Of a stretch of 64,000 nt of DNA, positions 1 to 8,886 are shown in pieces. The DNA is from Microbacterium oryzae. GTDB lineage: Bacteria > Actinomycetota > Actinomycetes > Actinomycetales > Microbacteriaceae. The first letter of the stretch is position 1, and each line of letters opens with the position of its first letter. Under the pieces are notes generated by a model that did no database searches, was not told where the DNA came from, and saw only the letters and a program-made list of their open reading frames with translations. A program made the translations under genes and the position numbers. The stretch is taken from assembly GCF_030406385.1 (NCBI RefSeq), contig NZ_JAUEPM010000008.1, positions 1 to 64,000 on the forward strand, given 5' to 3'.

Positions 1-154
1 CGAGGCCGTGACGCTGCTGGCGGCACGGCCCGAGATCGAGCAGGTCGTCACCCACGTCGTGCCGCTCCACGACGTCGCCGACGCCTTCGCCCTCGCCCGC
101 GACTCGCAGACATCGAGCAAGGTCGTCGTGGCGGTGAGCGGCCAGCCCGAGTGA
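1..154 (+). CDS. C-terminal end of a zinc-type alcohol dehydrogenase-like protein (partial)
   Basis: Only the last 50 codons lie in the window, read from base 2 to the TGA at 152-154. The peptide holds the pattern PLHDVADAFALARDSQTSSK followed by VVVAV. This is the usual end of medium-chain (zinc-dependent) dehydrogenases of the threonine or sorbitol dehydrogenase type, where the final helix 'A..LA.D....KVVV' packs against the nucleotide-binding fold. Substrate and zinc ligands are outside the window, so only the family is proposed. Confidence 0.65.
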   Translation, partial: EAVTLLAARPEIEQVVTHVVPLHDVADAFALARDSQTSSKVVVAVSGQPE

Positions 155-318
155 CAGCGTGGCGCCTCAGCCGACGTGGGCCGGCACCGGCTTCGCCCTC
201 GCCCATCGCCCCTCGCGTGGCACCCGAGGGGCGTTGGGCAGTCGGCGGCGTGTACCGCACGCCGAGCACCGTTGACAAGCCCCCTGCCAGGCGGAACCCG
301 TCGGCAGAGTCTGGCTGC

Positions 319-522
319 ATGAGCGATTCAGACGACATCAAGCGCCCCCTCGACCACCTGCCGCCGGCGGAGGAGCGCGGGCCTGACGACGAGGTCGAGC
401 AGCCGCAGTACCCCGACACCGGGCAGCCCGACGGGGGATCCCCGGTCTCACCGGACACCGCGGCCGATCCTCGGATCGGCGACGCGGATCGCCACGACTT
501 CGACACGCGGCCGCCGAGCTGA
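319..522 (+). CDS. small acidic hypothetical protein (67 aa)
   Basis: The reading frame starts at ATG 319 with MSDSDDIKRPLDHLPPAEER and is rich in Asp, Glu, Pro and Gly, with no hydrophobic core or membrane segment, so it is probably disordered. The frame stays open upstream to 151, but the composition there is Arg/Pro-rich like a shadow frame, so the ATG start is preferred. Third codon positions are G/C-rich as in real genes here. No family is recognised. It lies between the dehydrogenase end and pdtaR in the same direction. The 155-318 stretch holds no other recognisable feature. Confidence 0.45.
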   Translation: MSDSDDIKRPLDHLPPAEERGPDDEVEQPQYPDTGQPDGGSPVSPDTAADPRIGDADRHDFDTRPPS

Positions 523-589
523 CCTCGCGCCACGCGCGGATCGGCGCGGATGAGGCTTCGCCCAGCGACTTGACCTCTAGGATGGAACG

Positions 590-1207
590 GTGACCGAAGA
601 GCAGACCGAGAAGAGCACCGCGACGGCGCCCCGTCGTGTGGTGGTCGCCGAAGACGAGTCCCTGATCCGCCTCGACATCGTGGAGATCCTCCGCGACAAC
701 GGGTACGACGTCGTGGGCGAGGCCGGCGACGGCGAGACTGCAGTGCAGCTGGCTACGGAACTGCGCCCCGACCTCGTCATCATGGACGTGAAGATGCCGC
801 AGCTCGATGGCATCAGCGCCGCCGAGAAGCTCAGCAAGAACCACATCGCGCCCGTCGTGCTGCTGACCGCGTTCAGCCAGAAGGAGCTCGTCGAGCGCGC
901 GAGCGAGGCCGGCGCCCTGGCGTACGTGGTGAAGCCGTTCACGCCGAACGACCTGCTCCCCGCGATCGAGATCGCGCTCGCGCGTCACGACCAGATCATC
1001 ACGCTCGAGGCCGAGGTCGGCGACATGGTCGAGCGCTTCGAGACGCGCAAGCTCGTCGACCGCGCGAAGGGCCTCCTCAACGAGAAGATGGGCCTTTCCG
1101 AGCCCGAGGCGTTCCGCTGGATCCAGAAGGCGTCCATGGACCGCCGCCTGACCATGCAGGATGTCGCGAAGGCGATCATCGAGCAGCTCGCCCCCAAGAA
1201 GGGCTGA
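590..1207 (+). CDS. pdtaR: ANTAR-domain response regulator PdtaR
   Basis: This 205-residue two-domain protein regulates after transcription starts. It has an N-terminal receiver domain (about 15-130) with the acidic pocket E21/D22, the phospho-acceptor D66 in LVIMDVKMP and the lysine of YVVKPF. A C-terminal ANTAR RNA-binding domain (about 140-195) contains DRAKGLLNEKMGLSEPEAF. In mycobacteria PdtaR is phosphorylated by the histidine kinase PdtaS and binds RNA hairpins to cause antitermination. Its place just upstream of polA is conserved in actinobacteria. GTG 590 is chosen because a TAGGAT box at 578-583 lies six bases before it, suggesting a leaderless mRNA. No kinase gene is nearby. Confidence 0.93.
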   Translation: MTEEQTEKSTATAPRRVVVAEDESLIRLDIVEILRDNGYDVVGEAGDGETAVQLATELRPDLVIMDVKMPQLDGISAAEKLSKNHIAPVVLLTAFSQKELVERASEAGALAYVVKPFTPNDLLPAIEIALARHDQIITLEAEVGDMVERFETRKLVDRAKGLLNEKMGLSEPEAFRWIQKASMDRRLTMQDVAKAIIEQLAPKKG

Positions 1208-1220
1208 GCACTTCCCGCTC

Positions 1221-1313
1221 GTTGAGCGAGCGGAGCGAGTCGAAACGTCGCGAGCCGATCCCGAGATCGGCTCGCGGCGTTTCGTCTCCCTCGCCGGCGC
1301 TCGGTCGCTCAAC
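1221..1313. terminator. long nested inverted repeat between pdtaR and the thioesterase gene
   Basis: Outer arms GTTGAGCGA (1221-1229) and TCGCTCAAC (1305-1313) enclose inner arms of 20 bases (1241-1260 and 1265-1284) that pair with one G-U and a CCGA loop. It sits between convergent genes and covers the stop codon of the thioesterase gene. The outer sequence resembles a dispersed intergenic element I know from Microbacteriaceae genomes (from memory, not searched). It probably works as a bidirectional terminator. Confidence 0.7.
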
Positions 1314-1734
1314 GTCCGGTGGGGTAGGCGTCCTTGATCATGTTCGTGATCCGGATGGTCGAGCAGCGCCGACCATCCTCATTCGTCACCACGATCTCGT
1401 GAACCGTCAGCGACCGACCCAGATGGATCGGGGTGCAGACGCCGGTGACGCGGCCACGCACTGCCGACGACGTGTGCGTCGCGTTGATGTCGATGCCGAC
1501 CGCGAGGCGGTCCGGCCCCGCGAAGAGATTCGCCGACATGGAGCCGAGCGACTCGCCGAGCACGACGTACGCGCCGCCGTGCAGCAGGCCGACCGGCTGC
1601 GTGTTGCCCTCGACGGGCATGGTCGCGACCGACCGTTCGACGGAGAACTCCGTGAGCTCGATGCCCATCCGCTCCGCGAGGGCTCCGAGGCCCCGCTCGC
1701 GCGCCCAGGCGAGTCCGTCGGTCCGGTCCGTCAT
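1309..1734 (-). CDS. PaaI-type hotdog-fold thioesterase
   Basis: The 141-residue product has the hotdog thioesterase pattern. NTQPVGLLHGGAYVVLGESL corresponds to the central helix motif 'N..G..HGG....L.E' of PaaI/YbdB/MenI-like acyl-CoA thioesterases, and GIDINATHTSSAVRGRVTG is the following beta region. Such enzymes hydrolyse aryl- or acyl-CoA esters in the cytoplasm as tetramers. The gene is divergent from polA, a conserved actinobacterial pairing. The ATG at 1734 is preceded on its strand by GGGAGCACG as a ribosome binding site. The substrate cannot be told. Confidence 0.85.
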   Translation of the reverse strand: MTDRTDGLAWARERGLGALAERMGIELTEFSVERSVATMPVEGNTQPVGLLHGGAYVVLGESLGSMSANLFAGPDRLAVGIDINATHTSSAVRGRVTGVCTPIHLGRSLTVHEIVVTNEDGRRCSTIRITNMIKDAYPTGR

Positions 1735-1781
1735 CGTGCTCCCGTCGCTCGGATGTCCGCACCGCTCGTTACGCTGGACAG

Positions 1782-4415
1782 GTGACGGACTCCACGAAGC
1801 CTACTCTGCTCGTCGTCGACGGCCATTCCCTCGCCTTCCGGGCGTTCTTCGCCCTCCCGGTCGAGAACTTCTCCACCTCGGACGGCCAGCACACCAACGC
1901 GGTGCACGGCTTCCTGTCGATGTTCATCAACCTCCTGCGCGACGAGAAGCCCTCGCACGTCGCGGTGGCCTTCGACGTGTCGCGCGAGTCGTTCCGCACG
2001 CGTGAGTACGCCGAGTACAAGGGCACGCGGTCGGAGACTCCGAAGGAGTTCTCGGGCCAGATCCCGCTCCTGCAGGAGTGCCTGCGGGCGATGAACGTCA
2101 CCGTGCTGGAGAAGCCCGACTTCGAAGCGGACGACATCCTCGCCACCCTCGCGGCGCGCGGTGCGCAGGCCGGCTGGAACGTCCTCGTCTGCTCGGGCGA
2201 CCGCGACACCCTGCAGCTCGTGAACGAGGACGTGACCGTGCTGTACCCCTCGGTGCAGGGGGTGTCGAAGCTCAAGCGCTACGACCCGCCGGCGGTCGTC
2301 GAGAAGTACGGCCTGCCCCCCGAGATGTACCCGGACATCGCCGCGCTCGTGGGCGAGACGAGCGACAACCTCCCCGGCATCCCCAAAGTGGGGGAGAAGA
2401 CCGCGGTCAAGTGGCTCACGCAGTTCGGCTCGCTCGACGCGCTGCTCGACGGCGCCGACACCATCAAGGGCGTCGTCGGCAACAACCTGCGCGAGCACAT
2501 CGAGGACGTGCGCCGCAACCGCCGGCTGAACCGGCTCCTGCGCGACGTCGAGCTCCCCGTGGAGCTCGACGAGCTGAAGCGCGAGGGCATCGACGCGCAG
2601 GCGCTCCGAGACGTCTTCGCACGCCTGGAGTTCCGCGCGCTTCTCAGCCGCGTGCTGCAGGTGACCGAGACGACGGACGACGAAGGCGCTGCGGAGGTGG
2701 AGCCGGCCGCCGAGGCGCCCGCGCCGACCGAACTGAGCGCGGTCGACCTCGCCGCGTGGACAGCGGCCGCCGAGGGGGAGATCGGCCTCACGGTCGTCAT
2801 CGACGGCGGGCTCCCCACGCGGATCGGCCTCGCCAGCGGCCAGGCGGTCGTGGAGGCCGACTGGAGCGACGAGGTGCGCGGCGCACTGAGCGGATGGCTC
2901 TCGTCGGACGCTCCGAAGGTGCTCGCCGACGCGAAGCCGCAGGTGAAGGCGCTGCGGCGCGCGGGGGCGGATGTCGCGGGCCTCGCCTTCGACGTCATCC
3001 TCGGCGGATGGCTGCTGCGGCCGAGCTTCCCCGACAAGACGCTCGCGAAACTCGTCGACACGTACCTGCAGGAGAAGCTGCCGGAGGCCGACCCCTCGCA
3101 GCTGGTTCCTGAGAACGAGGGCGCCACGCCGGGCCAGCGCGCCTGGTTCACCGTGCGGGTTGCGGCTGCCCTCCGGGAGGCCATGCCCGAGCCCGTGCAG
3201 TCGGTGCTCGTCGACATCGAGCTGCCGACGCTCCTCGCTCTGGCGGAGATGGAGCTCTCCGGCGTCGCCGTCTCGCACGACAAGCTCTCGAGCTTCTCGG
3301 CCGAGCTCGGCACTCGCGCGCAGCAGCTCGCACTCGACGCGTACGCCACCATCGGCCACGAGGTGAACCTCGGCTCGCCGAAGCAGCTGCAGGAGGTGCT
3401 CTTCGTCGAGCTGGATCTGCCGAAGACGCGCAAGACGAAGACCGGGTACACGACCGACGCCGGCGCCCTCGCCGAGCTGCAGGAGAAGGCCGATCATCCG
3501 TTCCTCGGTCTGCTCCTCGCGCACCGCGAGGCGACGAAGCTCAAGCAGATCATCGACGGGCTCGACCTCGCGATCGCCGCCGACGGACGCGTGCGCACGA
3601 CGTACGTGCAGACGGGATCGCAGACCGGGCGGCTGTCGAGCACCGACCCGAACCTGCAGAACATCCCCGTCCGCACGGAGGAGTCGCGCCGCATCCGGTC
3701 GGCGTTCGAGGTCGGCGAGGGGTACCAGACGCTGCTCACGGCGGACTACTCGCAGATCGAGATGCGCATCATGGCGCACCTGTCGGGCGACCCCGGGCTC
3801 ATCGAGGCGTTCAACGCCGGGGAGGACCTGCACCGCTTCGTCGGCGCGCGCGTCTTCGGCGTCACGCCCGAGGAGGTGTCGAGCGAGATGCGCAGCAAGG
3901 TGAAGGCCATGTCGTACGGCCTCGTCTACGGCCTGTCGGCGTTCGGCCTCTCCAAGCAGCTGCGCATCGAGCAGTCGGAGGCGAAGACGCTCATGCTCGA
4001 GTACTTCGCCCGCTTCGGCGCCGTGCGCGACTACCTGCGGGCGTCGGTCGAGAAGGCGCGGGTCGACGGCTACACCGAGACGATCTTCGGCCGCCGCCGC
4101 CCGTTCCCCGACCTGACGAGCCCGAACCGCGTGCTGCGGGAGAACGCCGAGCGCGCCGCGCTCAACGCGCCCATCCAGGGGTCGGCGGCGGACATCATGA
4201 AGATCGCCCTGTTCGGCGTGCACCAGGATCTCCTCGGCATGCGCTCGCGCCTGCTGCTGCAGATCCACGATGAGATCGTCGTCGAGGTCGCTCCGGGAGA
4301 GGCGGACGACGTCGAGCGCATCGTCCGCGATCGGATGGCCGGGGCCGCGCAGCTCACCGTGCCGCTCGACGTGCAGATCGGCCACGGCGCCGACTGGACT
4401 GAGGCGGCGCACTGA
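1782..4415 (+). CDS. polA: DNA polymerase I
   Basis: This 877-residue family A polymerase works in Okazaki fragment processing and excision repair. It has an N-terminal 5'-3' exonuclease (1-290: LVVDGHSLAFRAFFALP, VAFDVSRESFR, EADDILATLA), a middle 3'-5' exonuclease-like domain (about 310-480), and a polymerase domain. Motif A is DYSQIEMRIMAHLSGD beginning at D655, motif B is RSKVKAMSYGLVYG, and motif C is LQIHDEIVVEV. The middle domain lacks the DxE pair expected at the start of a proofreading site (LTVVIDGG stands there), so proofreading is probably lost, as in mycobacterial PolA. GTG 1782 follows TACGCT by six bases, indicating a leaderless start. Its stop overlaps the next gene's ATG (TGATG). 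Confidence 0.97.
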   Translation: MTDSTKPTLLVVDGHSLAFRAFFALPVENFSTSDGQHTNAVHGFLSMFINLLRDEKPSHVAVAFDVSRESFRTREYAEYKGTRSETPKEFSGQIPLLQECLRAMNVTVLEKPDFEADDILATLAARGAQAGWNVLVCSGDRDTLQLVNEDVTVLYPSVQGVSKLKRYDPPAVVEKYGLPPEMYPDIAALVGETSDNLPGIPKVGEKTAVKWLTQFGSLDALLDGADTIKGVVGNNLREHIEDVRRNRRLNRLLRDVELPVELDELKREGIDAQALRDVFARLEFRALLSRVLQVTETTDDEGAAEVEPAAEAPAPTELSAVDLAAWTAAAEGEIGLTVVIDGGLPTRIGLASGQAVVEADWSDEVRGALSGWLSSDAPKVLADAKPQVKALRRAGADVAGLAFDVILGGWLLRPSFPDKTLAKLVDTYLQEKLPEADPSQLVPENEGATPGQRAWFTVRVAAALREAMPEPVQSVLVDIELPTLLALAEMELSGVAVSHDKLSSFSAELGTRAQQLALDAYATIGHEVNLGSPKQLQEVLFVELDLPKTRKTKTGYTTDAGALAELQEKADHPFLGLLLAHREATKLKQIIDGLDLAIAADGRVRTTYVQTGSQTGRLSSTDPNLQNIPVRTEESRRIRSAFEVGEGYQTLLTADYSQIEMRIMAHLSGDPGLIEAFNAGEDLHRFVGARVFGVTPEEVSSEMRSKVKAMSYGLVYGLSAFGLSKQLRIEQSEAKTLMLEYFARFGAVRDYLRASVEKARVDGYTETIFGRRRPFPDLTSPNRVLRENAERAALNAPIQGSAADIMKIALFGVHQDLLGMRSRLLLQIHDEIVVEVAPGEADDVERIVRDRMAGAAQLTVPLDVQIGHGADWTEAAH

Positions 4416-6094
4416 TGTCGGACGAGAGGATGGCCGCGATGCGACCGCAGACGGAGGTCGACCGCATCGCCGAGGGGTGGGTCGACACGCTCGTCGAGCT
4501 CTCGCCCATCCTCGCCACCTACATCGGCCGCGCCGAGGTCGCCGACCGGTACGACGACTTCAGCCCGGAGGGCGCGGAGCGGCACGCCGAGGCCGCTCGA
4601 GGCGCACTCGCCGCGCTGGAGGCCGCCCGTCCCGTCGACGCGGTGGACGAGGTGACGCAGACCGACCTCGCCGCCGAGCTCCGCCTGGGGCTCGAGCTGC
4701 ACGACGCGCAGTGGCACCTGCGGGACCTCAACGTCATCGCCAGCGCACCCCAGGACATCCGCCAGGTCTACGACCTCATGCCGACCGGTTCGGCGGACGA
4801 CTGGTCCACGATCGCCCGCCGCCTCTCGGCGGTGCCGGAGGCGATCGACGGGTACGTGGCGACGCTGCGGGAGGGGATGACGCGGGGCGTCATGCCCGCG
4901 GTGCGCCAGGTGCACGAGGTGGCCGCGCAGATCCCGCGGTATACGGCGGACGACGGCTTCTTCGCGAGCCTCGCCGCCGGCGCTCGACCCGAGGACGGCA
5001 CGCGCGCGCTGGCGAAGGACCTCGGTCGGGGCGCCGGGGCCGCGCGCGAGGCGTACGACCGGCTCGCGGCGTTCCTCAGCGACGAGCTCGCTCCCGCCGC
5101 TCCCGCGGAGGACGCCGTAGGGCGCGAGCTCTACGCCCTCAATTCGCGCCGGTTCCTCGGCGCCGTCATCGACCTCGACGAGACGTACGAGTGGGGGATC
5201 GAGGAGCTTGGGCGCATGGTCTCCGAGCAGGAGGCGATCGCGCAGCAGATCCTGCCCGGTGCGAGCGTCGAGGCGGCCGTCGCGTTCCTCGAGGCGGACC
5301 CCGCGCGCAAGCTCGTCGGCACCGACGCCCTGCAGGCGTGGATGCAGGAGACGAGCGACCGGGCGGTCGCCGAGCTCGGGCGCACGCACTTCGACATCCC
5401 GGAGCCGGTGCGGCGCCTGGAATGCATGATCGCGCCCACTCAGGAGGGCGGGATCTACTACACCGGTCCCACCGACGACTTCTCCCGACCCGGCCGCATG
5501 TGGTGGTCGGTGCCGGAGGGTGTGACCGAGTTCGACACGTGGCGCGAGCTCACGACGGTCTACCACGAGGGAGTCCCCGGCCATCACCTGCAGATCGGGC
5601 AGGCCGTGCACAACCGCGCGGAGCTCAACAGCTGGCGTCGGCTTCTCGCCGGAACGTCGGGTCACGCCGAGGGCTGGGCGCTGTACGCCGAACGGCTCAT
5701 GGAGCAGCTCGGGTACCTCGACGATCCCGCCGACCGTCTGGGCATGCTGGACGGCCAGCGCATGCGCGCCGCCCGCGTCGTGCTCGACATCGGCGTGCAC
5801 CTGGGAAAGCCCCGACTCGACGGCGCCGGCACGTGGGATGCCGACTACGCGCTCGAGTTCATGCGCGCGAACGTCAACATGTCCGACGAGTTCGTGCGCT
5901 TCGAGGTGAACCGCTACCTCGGATGGCCGGGACAGGCTCCGTCGTACAAGGTCGGCCAGCGCATCTGGGAGCAGGTCCGCGACGGCTACGCCGCCGCGCG
6001 CGGAACGGAGTTCTCGATGAAGGAGTTCCATCGACGCGCGCTCGACATGGGCGGCGTCGGCCTCGACACGCTCCGGACAGCCCTCCTCGCATAG
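4415..6094 (+). CDS. DUF885 family protein (putative metallopeptidase-like)
   Basis: The 559-residue protein belongs to the DUF885 family, whose members are often predicted to be metal-dependent carboxypeptidase-like hydrolases. The signature YHEGVPGHHLQIGQ starts at about residue 383 and resembles an HExxxxHH metal site. GHAEGWALYAERLMEQLGY follows. There is no signal peptide, so a cytoplasmic location is expected. It overlaps the polA stop by one base (TGATG) and is probably co-translated with it. The substrate is unknown, and function is inferred from the motif only. Confidence 0.85.
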   Translation: MSDERMAAMRPQTEVDRIAEGWVDTLVELSPILATYIGRAEVADRYDDFSPEGAERHAEAARGALAALEAARPVDAVDEVTQTDLAAELRLGLELHDAQWHLRDLNVIASAPQDIRQVYDLMPTGSADDWSTIARRLSAVPEAIDGYVATLREGMTRGVMPAVRQVHEVAAQIPRYTADDGFFASLAAGARPEDGTRALAKDLGRGAGAAREAYDRLAAFLSDELAPAAPAEDAVGRELYALNSRRFLGAVIDLDETYEWGIEELGRMVSEQEAIAQQILPGASVEAAVAFLEADPARKLVGTDALQAWMQETSDRAVAELGRTHFDIPEPVRRLECMIAPTQEGGIYYTGPTDDFSRPGRMWWSVPEGVTEFDTWRELTTVYHEGVPGHHLQIGQAVHNRAELNSWRRLLAGTSGHAEGWALYAERLMEQLGYLDDPADRLGMLDGQRMRAARVVLDIGVHLGKPRLDGAGTWDADYALEFMRANVNMSDEFVRFEVNRYLGWPGQAPSYKVGQRIWEQVRDGYAAARGTEFSMKEFHRRALDMGGVGLDTLRTALLA

Positions 6095-6335
6095 AGCCGC
6101 CATCCGATCAACTCGGCCGGATCGGCGGGCAGGCCGAATCGCCCGAAGGGGGCGCGGCGAGGTGTTCAGCACGACCCCGAGCTCGAGCAGCGCGTGCGGC
6201 GCGAGGCGGGCGCGGATGGCCTCGTGCGGCATCCGGCCACCGCGGGCGGTCAGCGGCGTGGCGGCGACTCTGGTGCTCGCCTCGCTCGACGCCCTAGTGT
6301 GTGGCGAGACGGTGAGAGGGCCAAGGGAGCGCGCG

Positions 6336-6551
6336 ATGACATGGATGGACTGGCTGCTGCTGGCGGTTCTCGGCGGTGCCGCGCTCGGGCTGCTGCTCTG
6401 GGGGATCCTGCGCGACCGGCGCGCCGAGCAGCAGCCCGGGGATGAGCTCCCGCCTCATGAGAATCAGCGCGCGCAGTACGACGCGGACATCGCCCGCATG
6501 CGCGCCGCGCATCGGTACACCGACGGGGGCGGCGCCGGGGGCGCCATCTGA
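6336..6551 (+). CDS. small single-span membrane protein (71 aa)
   Basis: ATG 6336 follows the ribosome binding site AGGGAG (6324-6329) and a -10-like TAGTGT (6295-6300). The peptide begins MTWMDWLLLAVLGGAALGLL, one hydrophobic helix (about residues 4-24), followed by a charged tail ending in a glycine-rich stretch. This is typical of a small type I or III membrane protein. No family is recognised. The 240 bases before it, from 6095, show only this promoter and no convincing gene. Confidence 0.6.
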   Translation: MTWMDWLLLAVLGGAALGLLLWGILRDRRAEQQPGDELPPHENQRAQYDADIARMRAAHRYTDGGGAGGAI

Positions 6552-6582
6552 CGCGCGGGCGTCACCTCCGCGCACTCCGGGC

Positions 6583-7341
6583 TCACGCCGGCTTTCGGCC
6601 GCCCAGCGCCGCCGTCAGGCTCTCGGCGGCCAGGACCACGAGGTCGACCATCTGCTCGCACGTGTCGTAGGGCATGCGCAGGGTCGGTCCCATCACGGTG
6701 AGAGCGCCGACGAGGGCGCCGTGCGGGTCGAACACCGGCGCCGCAAGACCGGAGGCGGCTTCGAGGCGCTCTCCGACCGTGATCGCGAACCCCTGCGTCC
6801 GGGTCTCTCGGACGGCGTCGCGCAGCACGTCCGGATCGGTGATGGTGGCCCCGGTGAGCGCGGGCAGGGGCCGGGAGAGGACGTGCCCGAGGAGGTCGTC
6901 ACGCCAGGCGAGGATGACGCGGCCGGAGCTGCCCACATGAAGCGGCTGGATGCGCCCCACGTACATCTCCTGCTTCAGACCGTGGCGCGTCTCTGCGACC
7001 CCGATGCAGACGCGGCTTCCCTGCTCTGCACGGAAGAAGCATGCCGTCTCCCCGGTGGCGTCACGGAGCGCGTCGAGCTGCGGCAGGAGAAGCTCGGTGA
7101 AGTCCCTGCTGCGGGCGGCGGGACCGGCCCAGTAGGCCATGCGGGCGCCGATCCGATACACGTCCCCGGATCGATCGAGAAAGCCGTGGTCCACGAGATT
7201 CGCCACGAGCCGGTGCGTTGTGGACGTCGGAAGGCCCGTGATGTCGCGGATCTCGGCGACTGTCCGCGCGGGTGCCGCGAATGTGAAGGCGTCGAGGATC
7301 GACGCGATCTTGCCGAGTACGAGGAGGGGCTGCTCCGCCAT
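6583..7341 (-). CDS. IclR-family transcriptional regulator
   Basis: The 252-residue protein has an N-terminal winged helix (about 5-70: TVAEIRDITGLPTSTTHRLV) and a C-terminal IclR effector domain (about 85-245: PLHVGSSGRVILAW, ALTVMGPTLRM). Such regulators are dimers or tetramers that bind small acids and usually control the adjacent divergent catabolic operon. Here that operon is the permease/CoA-transferase/lyase set starting at 7432. On its strand TATGCT lies six bases before ATG 7341, so its transcript is probably leaderless. The likely inducer is the substrate, or an intermediate, of the neighbouring pathway. Confidence 0.93.
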   Translation of the reverse strand: MAEQPLLVLGKIASILDAFTFAAPARTVAEIRDITGLPTSTTHRLVANLVDHGFLDRSGDVYRIGARMAYWAGPAARSRDFTELLLPQLDALRDATGETACFFRAEQGSRVCIGVAETRHGLKQEMYVGRIQPLHVGSSGRVILAWRDDLLGHVLSRPLPALTGATITDPDVLRDAVRETRTQGFAITVGERLEAASGLAAPVFDPHGALVGALTVMGPTLRMPYDTCEQMVDLVVLAAESLTAALGGRKPA

Positions 7342-7370
7342 CTCTTGAGCATACGACCGGACGGCCGTGG

Positions 7371-7405
7371 TTCCTGAAATATGGGATCTGTCTTACGATA
7401 TGGGA
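7371..7405 (+). promoter_or_regulatory. promoter of the permease operon with candidate IclR operator
   Basis: TTCCTG (7371-7376) and TACGAT (7394-7399) are 17 bases apart and suit a SigA-type promoter for the gene at 7432. Two direct copies of ATATGGGA (7379-7386 and 7398-7405) lie between and over these boxes, 19 bases apart, at a position suited to control by the divergent IclR protein. The pairing of site and regulator is inferred from location. Confidence 0.5.
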
Positions 7406-7431
7406 AACACCCTCGATGAGGAGGCTCTCTC

Positions 7432-8886
7432 TTGCCGGACTGGTACACACTGGGCGTCGTCGCGCTCGTCATCGTCGCGGTCGTGGTGGCGATCGTCCGA
7501 TTCCGCATCAACCCCGTGATCGCCCTCGGACTCGGTGCCGCGTCCATCGGACTCCTCACCGGTCTCGGTCCGCAGGAGACCGTGGCCACGATGACGACGG
7601 GGTTCGGCGAGGTCATGGCCGATGCCGGCCTGCTCATCGCGTGGGGCGTCCTGATCGGTGCGATGCTGAACGAGATGGGCGCCATCACCCGTCTCGTCGA
7701 ATCGCTCATGCGGGCCTTCGGCAGACGCGGCGTCGCCTACGCACTCGGCCTGTCGCTCGGCACCTACCTGCAGACCATCTTCGTCGACGTGATGATCGTC
7801 ATCGCAGCGCCCCTCGCGCGACGCATCGCCCCGCGACTGGGCAAGACCGGCGCCGGCGTCATGGGCACCACCTTCGCCGTGGCGCTCGAGGTCGGCATCG
7901 TCATGGTCGTCCCCGGCTTTGCCGCGGTGGCCCTGGCCGGCCTCCTCGACGTGCCGCTGGGATTCATGCTGCTCGGCGGCCTGGCCGTCGCGGTCCCCAC
8001 CATCGCGCTCACGATCTTCCTCATGTCACTCGCCTTCCGCGGTGGGTTCTGGGACCCGGCGCGCGACGAGGAGGAGACGGTGCACGACGATCCCGTCGGC
8101 GACCTCGAGCAGCCTCCTGCGCTCAAGGGTGCGGAGGAGGGCGGCTACTCCCTGGACGCGACGCGCACGGGGACCGTGCGCACCGCTATCGGGGGAGTGC
8201 CGCGCGGCGGCGGCCTGGCACTCGCGACGGAGCCGCAGGAACGCCCGCTGCTGCTGCTCTTCGGCCCCATGCTCAGCGCGCTCGCCCTCATCGCGGCCCA
8301 GGCCGTGCTCGTCGTCCTCGGCGTCGAGGTCCCGGCCATGCACTTCCTCGGCGACCCGGTGATCGCCCTGCTGCTCGCGGTGGTCCTCACCGGCCTCATC
8401 GGGCGCTCGGCGGTCGGCACCAAGCGCATCGAGAAGTCGCTGGTTAAGGGGTTCCAGGATGGCGGCCAGATCTTCGTGCTCACCGGAATCGGGGGGTCGC
8501 TCGCTGCCGTCATCGCCCAAGGCGACCTCGGCGACATCCTGCAGGGGTACTTCGCCGCGACCACCTGGGCGCCGATCCTCATCGTGTGGGTGATGGCCGC
8601 CGTCCTCCACGTGGCGGTGGGATCGGTGACGCTCTCGGCGATCACGGCCGCGGGCATCATCGCGCCGGTCGCCGCCAGCCTCGGGCTGAATCCGCTGATC
8701 ATCGCCCTCGCCGCCGGCGCCGGCGCGCTGTTCTGCGTCCACGTCACCTCGAACACCTTCTGGCTGCTGAAGACGTTCCTCGGGCAGTCCGTCCGCGGCG
8801 CGCTCAAGACGGTCACTCTCAGTGTCTCTCTCGCGTCGGTCATCGCCCTGGGGATGACCCTGATCCTGGCGGTGCTCGTCCGATGA
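7432..8886 (+). CDS. GntP-family (Gnt/Dct-like) organic acid permease
   Basis: The 484-residue integral membrane protein has about 12-14 hydrophobic segments. Family-like stretches include NPVIALGLGAASIGLLTGLG near the N-terminus, GTYLQTIFVDVMIVIAAPLA, and AVLHVAVGSVTLSAITAAGI near the C-terminus. GntP carriers are proton symporters for gluconate and other hydroxy acids. The start is TTG 7432 because GAGGAGG (7418-7424) precedes it at seven bases. Its stop overlaps the next gene (ATGA at 8883). Placed with a CoA-transferase and an HMG-CoA-lyase-like enzyme, it probably imports their hydroxy-dicarboxylic substrate rather than gluconate. Confidence 0.88.
   Translation: MPDWYTLGVVALVIVAVVVAIVRFRINPVIALGLGAASIGLLTGLGPQETVATMTTGFGEVMADAGLLIAWGVLIGAMLNEMGAITRLVESLMRAFGRRGVAYALGLSLGTYLQTIFVDVMIVIAAPLARRIAPRLGKTGAGVMGTTFAVALEVGIVMVVPGFAAVALAGLLDVPLGFMLLGGLAVAVPTIALTIFLMSLAFRGGFWDPARDEEETVHDDPVGDLEQPPALKGAEEGGYSLDATRTGTVRTAIGGVPRGGGLALATEPQERPLLLLFGPMLSALALIAAQAVLVVLGVEVPAMHFLGDPVIALLLAVVLTGLIGRSAVGTKRIEKSLVKGFQDGGQIFVLTGIGGSLAAVIAQGDLGDILQGYFAATTWAPILIVWVMAAVLHVAVGSVTLSAITAAGIIAPVAASLGLNPLIIALAAGAGALFCVHVTSNTFWLLKTFLGQSVRGALKTVTLSVSLASVIALGMTLILAVLVR

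Noticed and set aside
1731..4412. 893-codon open frame antisense to polA
   Set aside because: High G+C makes long antisense frames common. Its protein is Arg/Glu/Leu/Val-rich without motifs, while the opposite strand encodes complete polA.
6095..6335. possible gene remnant between the DUF885 gene and the small membrane protein
   Set aside because: Short fragments on either strand look faintly protein-like, but none has a start with a ribosome binding site or recognisable family; only a promoter is supported.
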